Assembly (NCBI RefSeq): GCF_029867415.1
Contig: NW_026705572.1
Span: forward strand, 1 to 64,000
Source: Vicia villosa
Taxonomy: Eukaryota; Streptophyta; Magnoliopsida; Fabales; Fabaceae
Length of the DNA: 64,000 bases
Reading direction: 5' to 3'
Part shown: in pieces, positions 23,281-33,459 of the stretch
How the letters are laid out: each line of letters begins with the position of its first letter
Position numbering within the stretch: the first letter of the stretch is position 1
Translations under genes and position numbers: made by a program
Notes under the pieces: generated by a model
Told to the model about the DNA's origin: nothing
What the model saw: only the letters and a program-made list of their open reading frames with translations
The model's database searches: none

Positions 23281-24504
23281 ACCAAAAATATCAACCGGAC
23301 AATTCAAGCATGCAGACGAAGTAGTTACTGAACCCGACGCCGGAGTATCAATAACCATACTTCCATTTATTTCAGATATTTCCAATTCCAACCTCTTAGC
23401 ACAATCCAAGGAAATAAAAGAATGAGTTGCTCCAGTATCAATAATCGCAACTAAAGGTGTGCCATGAATAAAACACGTACCTTTAATTAGTCTATCCTCC
23501 GGAGTGGTCTCTGATCCAGACAAAGCAAAAACCTTTCCTCCAGCTTGGTTCTTCTTCGGTTTAGGACACTGTGGGCTAATGTGACCCTCTTCCCCACAAT
23601 TGTAACAAGTCACAATCTTCTTCTTACAATCAGCGGCAACATTACCCACTTCTTCACACTTGAAGCACTTCTTCTGGTTCAGCTTGCACTCATTCCTACG
23701 GTGCCCGACCTCACCACAGTTATAGCACCTGACAAAAGCACTGGTGTCTCCCGCACTAGGCTTCTTCCAACCACCAGTCTTTGGATTACCTCTACCATAT
23801 GGCTTACCCTTATCCATAGGCTTCTTCCCTTTTCTGTCAACTAACTCGCGAGAGTGAGATGACTTCAGCTTGAGATTGTCTTCCTCAAAGATCCTACTAC
23901 AGTCCACCAAGTCTATAAATCTCTGGATCCTCTGATATCTGATACCCTGCTTAATCTCATCACGGAGGCCGTTCTCGAACTTGACGCATTTCGAGAATTC
24001 ACTAGCTTCATCGTTGTTGTAGTGAATGTAGTACTTCGCCAACTCAACGAACTTCGCAGCATACTCTGGTACTATCATGCTAGCTTGAACTAGTTCCAGA
24101 AATTAAATTTCCTTTCGACCTCTTACGTCTTCAGGAAAGTACCTTCTCAAAAATTCTCTCTTGAACACAGCCCAAGAAATAGCCACACCATCAGTCTCCA
24201 GTTCAGTCCTGGTGGCCATCCACCAGTCGTCAGCTTCTTCAGACAACATGTGAGTACCATATCTCACCTTCAGATCCTCAGCACAATCGATGACTCTGAA
24301 GATTCTCTCGATCTCCTTAAGCCACTTCTGAGCACTTTCAGGATCATGCGTGCCCTTGAACAATGGAGGATTGTTCCTCTGAAAACTGTTCAGCTGCCTG
24401 TCAGCGCCAATCGCAGCTCCACTGGCATTTCCTCCCAACACACCAGCAATCATGCCCAGAGCCTCAGCGATAGCATCATCGTTTCTTCCTCCTCTTCCAG
24501 CCAT
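23281..24504 (-). pseudogene. Ty3 B gag-protease fragment (3'-truncated, in-frame stop)
   Basis: The frame reads leftward from [20 protein letters not shown] at 24504 and is clearly related to, but diverged from, Ty3 A. It contains retrotransposon gag, three zinc knuckles and the protease motif [10 protein letters not shown]. Two lesions are visible. A GAA-to-TAA change stops the frame after RGRKEI (about 24103). The second knuckle reads CFKCEEVGNVAADC, with Asn in place of the metal-binding His. The frame ends by truncation inside the protease region (LNCPVDIFG), where the duplicated flank begins. There is no RT, RNase H or integrase. It is a dead 5' remnant sitting behind its own LTR. Confidence 0.9.
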
Positions 24505-24625
24505 TGTTCTGCTTAAATCACAACCAATTTAATCAGAACAGAAGTATCGACAGTTAACTCTTACTAGTCGCATACACAGGAAAACAAAACTGACACTAAG
24601 ACTCTGGTCATAACGACCGACTATG

Positions 24626-24637
24626 CTCTGATACCAC
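24626..24637 (-). promoter_or_regulatory. Primer binding site of Ty3 B (initiator tRNA-Met type)
   Basis: On the minus strand it reads TGGTATCAGAGC, 4 bases from the LTR end at 24642. This confirms the orientation of B. Confidence 0.92.
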
Positions 24638-24641
24638 TATT

Positions 24642-26525
24642 GTAACACCCCTTACTAACCCCGCAGCAATTGAAAACAAATATTCAGAGTACATGAAATA
24701 AGGGTGCCACAATTCATAATAAATAAACATCATTCAGTCATGTCATGCATTCACTGAGGTAATCATCATAAATTAAAACGTTTCATGTTAACACAGCGGA
24801 ATTTTATCAAAACGGACTAAGTTTAACATCTTTAAAAACTTATCCTTCAAAACCTCAAAACATAACTAGAGTCATAATCATAAACTCTAAACAATCGCGT
24901 CCCCAGTGTTACAACTATCAGAGCATGACACCTGACGCTACTAAAACACTGACTCATGAGCTAATCCTCACCGAGTCGAATAGCCGCTATCCTCAATCTG
25001 AAAATGACAACATGTAAGGGTGAGTCTCGTCATAATTAACAAATGTTATAAGGTTATAAAGCAATAACACATCACAGTTGCATCATTCACCCAATTGTTT
25101 CATAAACAGACATTCAAAACAAGTCAACAACAACCAACACATCATCAACGTTTACAACACTGGAATACATCCAATCATGTTATAAATTATGCATATGTAT
25201 GGACTGACACTATGCATGTGGTACCAACATCATCAAATGGGAATAACCCATGACCGATTCAACATCATCAAGATACGGCCCTGCCAGCACAGATTCCACA
25301 CAATGGGAATCATGCCCTTCACTGATCCAACACACCCTTATGGATACAGTATCATCAATGAACATGAATGAATGCAACATATACAACATACTTATACCAT
25401 CATCATCATCATCATCATCATCAACATCATCATCATCATTCAAGTATGTTCATATATATTAACATCATTCAATCACAATTCCATCATCATCATATATAAA
25501 AACATACATGTGTTTACACCAATCATCATCAATAAGAATTAACACACATGTATTCTCATCATTCTAAAACCAATCAATCATCATCACATAGATTATTCTA
25601 TAAGGTTCGTTTAGCTCGAAACGGCACATCAAACGGACCAACAGTTAAAAAGTTATGCATAGTTAAACTTTTTAAAATGTCCCAAACATCAACAGCACGC
25701 GGCGCCAGCTTGGTTCGCGGCGCGAACTGAGCGTCCCAAGAATCCTTAGCTCTCTGCCAAGCTGTTCGCGGCGCAAACATATGCACGCGGCGCGAAACGA
25801 GAAAAAGTTACGCCTTCGCGGCGCCAACACGGGTACGCGGCGCGACCTGTGCGTATCACAACTTCCTGGCATTCTGCCCACCTGTTCGCGGCGCACCCTA
25901 TGAACGCGGCGCGAACCGGTAATTTCAGAAACCCCAACCTGCAGAAAACAACATTCTACCCATTCCACACTCACCCAATTCATACCAGTACGAACCTAGG
26001 GAAATGGAATGCATAAACAACACAAAATACACCTCATAATACATCAATTACACATCAATTGAGAGCATAAAAACGCAGACATCATGGATTCAAACATAGG
26101 AATCAAACATCATACAATTTGACTCAATCCCTAAACCTATCATATGACTCAATTGACCCGATTTCTACATCTATTCAGTATTATCAACCCCTAACCCGAT
26201 AATAGATGATAATCAGATAAGTCCCCCCTTACCTTAGCCGAATTCTTGAACTCTTCCCCATCCTCTGCTTCTGCACTTTCACGTTCTTCCTCTCTTCTCC
26301 TCTTCTGCTCTTTTCACGTTCTTTCTCTAGTTTCCTCCTTTTCCTTCTTTTATGAAAAATAATATAATTTATTAAAAAGGCCTTGTGACTAACACCCCTC
26401 CTTTTACTAACACTACCTCGGCCCAACTCTATTATTTTCCATAATTTTTAGAGAAATGTCAAATAATTCCAATAAAATAATTTAAATCCCAATTAAATTA
26501 AATTAAGGAAATTATGGATGTTACA
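24642..26525 (-). mobile_element. Ty3 B 5' LTR
   Basis: On the minus strand it starts TGTAACATCCATAATTTCC at 26525 and ends GTAAGGGGTGTTACA at 24642, about 1.88 kb. It shares the general plan and short blocks with the A LTRs but is clearly a different family or subfamily. The start of a second copy survives at 7678-7818. An (ATC)n microsatellite lies at about 25398-25440. Confidence 0.88.
25695..25920 (-). repeat. GC-rich CGCGGCGCGAA repeat cassette in the B LTR
   Basis: About eight copies of the core CGCGGCGC, usually flanked by (T)TCG or GAAC, occur in about 220 bases of otherwise AT-rich LTR. They lie at the position equivalent to the CATACGCGTATG cassette in the A LTRs (between the LTR 5' portion and the ATG/CAT-rich middle). 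Confidence 0.8.
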
Positions 26526-27120
26526 CTGACAGTTTTCCAAGACTTCGAAAATTCATAACTAGAGTTCTGGACGTGCGATTCGAATTCCGTTTGAAGCCCT
26601 AGGAAGCTAACAGAATGAAATTTGTTTTAAAATGGTTGCAGTACTTGGAATGGGTTTATTTGTCACGTGGTGGTGTTTGATGAGTGGTGTTGTTGTTGTT
26701 GATCTTGTCCTTAGTACTAGGTAAAAGTGGAAAAGGAAAAATAAATTCAATAGAGATTGGAACTAAGTTTATGATGGCAAGGTATCGACTTGTGTCAGAG
26801 AATACTTGGAGAGTTCCTATCACCAACGAGATATGGGGATGGTATTACCAAGATTACAATTGGAATGAGATACAATGTAAATATATATGGATCATCAATG
26901 TTGTAAGATTTAAGGAAAAACTAGGGATTTATGAATGTTGTTGAAGTCTTCTACATGGATAAAGACTTCGATTGGAACGATACGAATTGTAATGTGGTTG
27001 ATAAATCATCATTTTTAGTTGGAGGATGGTTAACATTTGCATGATACTAAGTGAGTATGAAATAGACTATGTTATAGGTTTGAGTGATGATGCCTCTTAG
27101 ACATGATCGACTAAGAAGGA
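26526..27120. repeat. Right copy of duplicated flank (F2) with the empty A insertion site
   Basis: It matches 7819-8392 plus 23255-23280, read without the 14.9-kb A composite. TCTTA occurs once, at 27095-27099, so this is the pre-insertion site. It carries the same 86-codon open frame (26684-26944), with no recognisable domain. Confidence 0.9.
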
Positions 27121-28960
27121 ATCTATGGAAGCATTTGTAAACCTCATTGGAGATTAATGGATTATGGTGTTTTAGGAAACTTGAGTATAATTGCTAAAGG
27201 AACACTATTATAGTTTGGTAACGATGGTTTATACTCCATCATGGTTGTCGGTTATCTATTGACAAATTGAGGAACTGATCACCCTTAATCTCTTATTGAT
27301 AGTAGGCGGAATCGTGTTGGATGGGATATACTTATATTTCTAGCTTGATAGGTTAGAAAGTGATTGATGTTTTATCGTGAGGTTGATCATTCACCATTTC
27401 ATGTGAATCTAAGAAGAAAGTGGCTATGAAAGAGTTGGAACTTATTGAATAGTTTGGAGGCTTGAGTTGTATGTAAGCTAACGTCGCAGAGTAGACGATT
27501 GGGAATATCAAAGGTGAACAATGGTTTTCTGGTGGATAGTAAAGAAAGCCAGAAGCTAGATGTGAAACTAGTAGATTTAGTGGTTAACGGAAATCAAATG
27601 AGGACATTGAATTGAGGACATTGATAACTTAGGTTTTGATGAGGAATTCATGAAATTGATGTATGTTACTAATGATTCTTGTTGATATGTGTTGTCTTTG
27701 TATTTGCATAATGACGGGAGATGATAGTAATTTAGGTTCCCATAGTTGTAAGTTCTTGGATTCTCATTATGTGGTTTAATGGGTTTTATAGATTGAGGAA
27801 ATTTTGATGTATTTTATATGTAAATTGGTGCAATTGATGGTGTAACTCGATTTCAATTGATGGATAAAGTTTGTGCATAATTGATAGACTAAAGGATACT
27901 ATTTTGTTGTCAAATTGGTGTTTTTGGGGTTTTGACAAATTGGAATTCGTAATGCAAAAATTGCAGGTTTTTGGCCTCTGCAATAGCTATAATCGGGTAC
28001 GCTCCTCGACGTACCCTGTTACACAGTGTTTTTTTGGAATCTGGAATGAAAATGTGAGGTGGTAACCAGGTACGCTCCTGGCGTTACCTTGTTACCACTG
28101 CTGCTGACAGATTTTTATAAAACTTGTAAAATTCATAACTTTTGACTCGGGTGTCCGTTTCATGCACCGTTTGGACCATTGCGAAGCTAAAATCATTTTA
28201 TGTTTTATAAAAGTAAATTGGAAACCAGTAGATAATTATTTGATATAAATTATGCTTTTTTATGCGTATCTTGTGTAATATGAGATGGTAATAACATTGT
28301 ATGATTGATGCAATTGTTTTGCATGATGTGTTGTATGATGAGTATGATGGATTGGTGATGTTATGATGATATGTGTAATATGAAGCCTGTGATGGGGTAT
28401 GAATAACATGATTAATTGATGTTGTTATGACAATGAAGTGATGGCCTATATTGGCATTTGCGGAAGACTTATTCCTTTTGATTGCATAATTGTTGTTGTT
28501 GTTGTGTTGCATATTGTGTCGCATATATTGCATGCACAATGACTTGGATTGGCAAACAACGATGGCCTACATTGGAAAATAACGATGTCCTAAATTGAAA
28601 AACTAATATGGCCTCAATTCCATTGTGTGGATTGAGTGCAAATTGTGATGAAGGTATATGCCTTGTTGATGCCTCTATTTATTGTAAATTTTGTGATGAG
28701 GGTGTATGCCCTATTGGTACCACATGTATTTGCATAGCCATTGGTATAGTTGCATTTTACATGATGGTGAGTGATGATGAGTTGATTGGTGATGAATTCT
28801 TGTATAAATGATGATGTGGTGATGAGTGATGCAATGTGGAATAATTATATACTACTTGTTGATAAATGATGTTGGCGTTTTGTGAAGTGATGAATTTTGT
28901 ATGATTATATTCTCATATACTTGTTATCGTATGCAACAACGGTGTCTGGTCACTGTTACA
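27121..28960 (+). mobile_element. Degraded Ty3 relic, pol tail and LTR-like sequence
   Basis: No intact frame exists, but short stretches resemble Ty3 A. Around 27420-27475 a broken reading gives KVAMKELELIE then FGGLSC, compared with [19 protein letters not shown] in A. Around 28610-28740 the text CCATTGTGTGGATTGAGTGC … TTGGTACCACATG parallels the middle of the A LTR. Around 27995-28090 there is a repeated GGTACGCTCC motif in the cassette position. I read this as an old diverged member of the same superfamily. Its borders are uncertain. Confidence 0.5.
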
Positions 28961-29525
28961 GAGGGTTAGAAACTCCTTTTTAATGGATTGGTCGTTCATT
29001 TTACACTTGAAACATGACCTACATTATCGCTAAACCATATTTCTTACACTACTCAATCATTTCTACACCTAAAAATTGAATTCAATCTCTATTACAAAAA
29101 CTCTAAAATAACTCGAAACGTCGAAAACTTACCAATTAAATGGAGTTTGGAACTTGTTTGAATGTGTTGGTAGTTGATCTTGACGTTACCAGCCGAACTC
29201 GAGAGAAAGAAAACAACTTGTTTGAAAGTTTGATTTTTGAGTTGAGAAAAGTGAGAGTTTAGTAATGAAAAAGTGAAGAATGAGAGAGGAAGAGTCTGGC
29301 GCAAATATAACATCGAATGCTTTCGTAGATGCATCTACGGAAGCTTCCGTATGTACATCTACACAACAAAACAACGCTAAACAAAAAAAAAGATGCTTCC
29401 GGAGGTACATCTACGAAAGCAGAAAAGCATTTTAGGCAACTCGCATGGGGTGTGAGATATACAAGGGGAGGGTGAGATATTCTTTTAAACAAACAAACAA
29501 AACTAAATTTATTGAACAAGTTACA
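28961..29525. other. Unclassified intergenic sequence with palindromic short repeats
   Basis: No gene is seen. Around 29300-29425 there are overlapping short palindromes and inverted copies (CGTAGATGCATCTACG, GGAAGCTTCC, then GCTTCCGG…CATCTACGAAAGC). These resemble the terminal repeats of Mutator-like elements common in legumes. I could not find a matching second end, so this may be a fragment. Confidence 0.4.
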
Positions 29526-29534
29526 CTTTATTTT
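29526..29534. repeat. 9-bp direct repeat CTTTATTTT, left of MULE
   Basis: The same 9 bases occur at 33053-33061 directly outside the other terminal repeat. Nine bases is the usual Mutator target duplication. The sequence is AT-rich, so chance matching is not excluded and the exact edge may shift by a base. Confidence 0.65.
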
Positions 29535-32500
29535 TTAGAAATCTACATGTCACCCTCTTTTTTATACTTGCCACCCCCCCCCCCCCTCCCCAATTTGCGA
29601 TATTCCCAAAATACCCCTGATACTATTAACTTAAAATTTTTAACATTTTAAAAAAAATTATTGTTGGGAAAAATTAGCCAAAAGTAAATTTACGATACCC
29701 TTTAGCAAATTTCCGGTACCCTTATTTGTGCGATACCGGAAATTATTTGATTTTAACAAATTTTTGGTATCTATTTACCAGAAATTCCAAATTTCTGGTG
29801 CGATTTACCGGGGATTTTAAATTTATGGTACTTTTACGAAACTCATTACCCCATACCGAAAATTTCCCAAATTTCCAGTGTGTACCAGAAATTTCTTTAA
29901 ACCTGACATTTTCGGTATGGCAGATGAAGTTTTATATCTTTGCGGTCGAGAACCGACAACTTCAGCTTCTTCTACAAATTCTTGTAGTGATCTTATACAG
30001 TACTTTGTGACAGATATGGTATGTTTACCTTACTTCATACACAATTTTTTTTGCTTTTATAAATTAATGCAGTTATGTAATTGTACATTTTTGTGATTGT
30101 CAGATTTTTGAATCACGAGATAAGATTCTAGAATGGGCACGTGCTATTGAAAGAAATCATGGTGTTGCTGTTGTTACAATCCGATCTGATTCTGCTAATG
30201 GAATGCGAGGGCGAAGGATAAATTGATTATGGATTGTGACCGAGGAGAAAATTACAAAAAGAAAAATGAAGTTGCGGCCCCTTCTGATGGCAATTCTACT
30301 ATGAGGCTTAGATACCCATTTAGGCTGAGATATGCTCCAGTGGTATTGGTTGGAAGGTGGTGGTTAAATGTGGGATGTATAACCATAGAATAGATAAGGA
30401 TATGTTAGGTCATGACATCTTGGAGCGTCTAAAAGATGGTGAAAGAAAGTTTGTGAATGACATGACGAAGTACAATATGGCACCAAGGTACATCGCGTCT
30501 GCTTTGAAAGGCAAAGACCTAGAAAATCTCACAAGTATTACCTAGATATACCGAGCTAGAGCAATATACATACTGGGAAAGAGAGGTGCAGTGACAGAAA
30601 TGAAAATGTTATTGAGCCTTATTCACATAGAGAAATACATGTATTGGTCCAAAAATAAGGAGAATTCAGATATTATGGTTGATATCTTCTAGACACACCC
30701 TGACTCGATCAAGTTGTTGAATATGTTTCCTTCGGTGTTGATTTTTTATTGCATGTACAAGACAAACAGACCAGAATATTAATATTAATTTCTCCCATCT
30801 TAAAAATATGTAGAGTGGTCTAGTTTATGAATGAGTTTTTTAATCGTGTAGGTACCGGCTACCACTGCTTGAGATTGCTAGTGTTACATCAACAAAATTG
30901 ATGTTTTTAATTACTTTTGCATATTTGGAACACGAAAGGGAGGAGAACTTCACATGAGCACTAGAGAGGCTCAAGGAGTTGTTCTATTTTGAAAAGTTTC
31001 TAACATATGTCATGGTGACGGACCGGTAACTTGCATTAATGAATGCCATTGATTTTGTGTATCCAAATGTGTTTCATTTGTTGTGTACGTTTCATATCTC
31101 AAAAAATGTTAGCATCAAATATAAAGAGTATGTAAAATCAAAAAGACAAGAACATGTCATGGATCAATGGAACAACATGATGTCTTCAAATATAGAAGAC
31201 GAATTTGATGTACATCTCAACCACTTCGAGAATGTATGTGGTGATATTTCATCATTTTCCAAGTATGTGAAAGAAACATGGTTAACACCATATAAGGAAA
31301 GATTTGTTGTTGCATGGACTAACAGACTCACTCATTTAGGGAACACAACAGCAAACAGGTACATTCTAAAAGAACATATGTTTATATTTTCTATTTGTGA
31401 GTTGTTTATTTAATGTGTCTATGATTTCTAGGGTGGAGTTTGCACATTGGAGACTGAAGAACATGTTGACGACAAGTCGTGGTGATTTATGTGCAAGCTA
31501 GGAGGCTGTGAACACAATGTTGAAGTTGCAGATAGGTTCCATAAGAGTGTCATTTCAAAAAAGTATTGTCAACATTGCGCATCGTTATAATACTCCATTC
31601 TATTATAAATTGCACAACTTTGTTTCAAGACAGTCTATACAAATCATTGGAAAGGAACTAGAAAGAGTCAAATTTGTTGGTGCGAGCAAGCACAAGTGTG
31701 GTTGTTACATTAAAACAACACATGGGTTACCGTGTGCGTGTCAGCTCGCCGGCTACCAGATTCTAGGCATACTTATACCTTTGGAATTTATTCATGTGTT
31801 TTAGACAAAATTGAAAATTTCATAATATAAGGTGAGTCCGACGAGAGCAAGTGGGATTTAGTAGAGGAGTGCGAAGAGTTGAAGCGACAATTCAGTACTA
31901 TGGATATTGTGGGTCAAAGGGTAAGAAGTTAAGAAGAGTGGAAAAGGGGAAGAAAGTGATGTGCATCGTGATCCATGTCAGTGAGAATATGGTGATGCTT
32001 CGCAGGGGAGTCAGACTACAAAGAGATCATGCACACAACCAAGTGGGAGTCAATCGTCAACCATGCCGATTGGTAAGCAACCTTCTATCAATTCTACAAA
32101 AGCCAAGTGCTTGCCCCAGTTTACTGTTTTCTATCATCCATACATCGATGACATTGTTGATGTTGAACTGGATGGAAATTGTGATTTCTGTTGTATTTCA
32201 TCTGCATTAGGATGGGGGAAGATACATGTTATGATGTTCGAAGATAGCTAGATACTCAAATCCAGAAACACGCATATTTGTTTTCCAAGTTGTTATATGA
32301 CATTGTCTCTGATGTTAGTAATTCATTACTCGTAAAACACTTGGGTCTTCAGGGTAAGGAGAAATGGATGACGATTCCCGATATGAGTTATCCTATGGCT
32401 AACGATCACTGCTGTTGGTTTTGTCAATCGTAATCATTGGGTTCAGATAAAGTTAAGATTCAATTATCCACTACCTCTCGTCACTGATCGTTGGAGGAAT

Positions 32501-33052
32501 AATTATTCTAATAATGCAAAAGTATGGAAATCAGCATATGTGGGTCGATTCAGACACTGAGAAGAATTGGCTGGAAAGTCAGACATTGGGAAGAATGTTT
32601 CTAAGGATGCAAAAACGGTTGTGATGTTGTAATGATAGATATGTATTAAGACGGTTCATTATTTTACCGACATTTATTCTATGTTATTCAAATTTTTTTT
32701 TAAAAAAAAGGAAAAATACTGAAAATTTTATACACTAAATTCATACCGAAAATTTGAAATATCCGGTAAAATTTTCGGTACCGAATATTTCAAATTTCCG
32801 ATATTAATATTAACTAGTGATACGTATCGGATATTTCAAATATCCGGTACCGAAAATTTTATATTTCCGGTATGGATCATCATGCGCAGTAAATTGATAA
32901 ATCCAATCAACTATCCAATATATTTCTAAAATTTCCGGTACAAAACTGAAAATTTAATAAAATCCGATATCTTACAGGGGTAATATGGTAAAAAAAACTT
33001 ATCCCTTAGAGGATGGCAAGTATAAAAAAAAGGAGTGGCACGTAGATTCTTC
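29535..33052 (+). mobile_element. Mutator-like DNA transposon (about 3.5 kb), non-functional
   Basis: Imperfect terminal inverted repeats are seen. The left end has AGAAATCTACATGTCACC … TTTTATACTTGCCACC. The right end, reverse-complemented, has AAGAATCTACGTGCCACTCC … TTTTATACTTGCCATCC. The element has a 9-bp direct repeat outside, a transposase relic inside, and subterminal blocks rich in 'ttccggta' and 'taccgaaaat' on both sides (about 29690-29930 and 32720-32960). A run of C occurs at about 29573-29587. Together these support a MULE of the legume group that also encodes an OTU-like domain. Confidence 0.75.
29917..32640 (+). pseudogene. MULE transposase with OTU-like domain, decayed
   Basis: Fragments in several frames line up in the normal order of this family. 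MADEVLYLCGREP is followed by a likely intron (GTATGTTTAC … TTGTCAG, about 30019-30102) and FESRDKILEWARAIERNHGVAVVTIRS, a FAR1/MULE-type N-domain. Then come the helical region near 30360-30540, the transposase core near 30690-31100 (WSKNKENSD … HPDSIKLLNMFPSVLI), the segment LLCTFHISKNVSIKYKEYV, a SWIM-like zinc finger KCGCYIKTTHGLPCACQLA, and an OTU-like start IDDIVDVELDGNC near 32143. Visible lesions are a stop in place of Trp before THPDS, the first catalytic Asp of IFDCTYKTNR replaced by Tyr (IFYCMYKTNR), a stop in VTDR-stop-LALM, and frameshifts after 31400 and in the OTU region. The protein cannot be active. Confidence 0.8.
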
Positions 33053-33459
33053 CTTTATTTTCCAAGATCTTATTTATTCTGCATTTTTACTAAACCTAAA
33101 ACTTATCCTTTAAAAATGATAATATCTAAAATCAAATTTTGAAACGCTCACTGCACTGCATGTGTCTAAATCAATATCATTAGCAAGCAAAAACTTTATG
33201 AAAGAACTTCCAGTAAACTTTTTAGATAATTGAGGTTAAAGAAGCCAATAACGTGACTTTGGAACAGTCAAACGTGATCTCATTTTTATACACAGTTTAA
33301 AATAAATGTTTCTATCTTGGAATATTTTGCTTGATATAAGGTCCTATTCACTTGTTGACATGGTTCCAATCTTGCATCATATTATAAGCCTTCACCTTTA
33401 GAACGTGTAACAGTATGTCATGAAAAGCTCCTTTTCTTTAAGGAGAAACCAAATTGAAA
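33053..33459. other. MULE right repeat and 3' flank of the J-like gene
   Basis: After the 9-bp direct repeat (33053-33061) there are about 400 bases of AT-rich sequence up to the stop codon of the minus-strand gene. It presumably includes that gene's 3' untranslated region. I see no firm poly(A) signal or other feature. Confidence 0.4.

Noticed and set aside
25210..25443. Aspartate-rich minus-strand ORF (DDDDVDDDD)
   Set aside because: Produced by an (ATC)n microsatellite in the B LTR.
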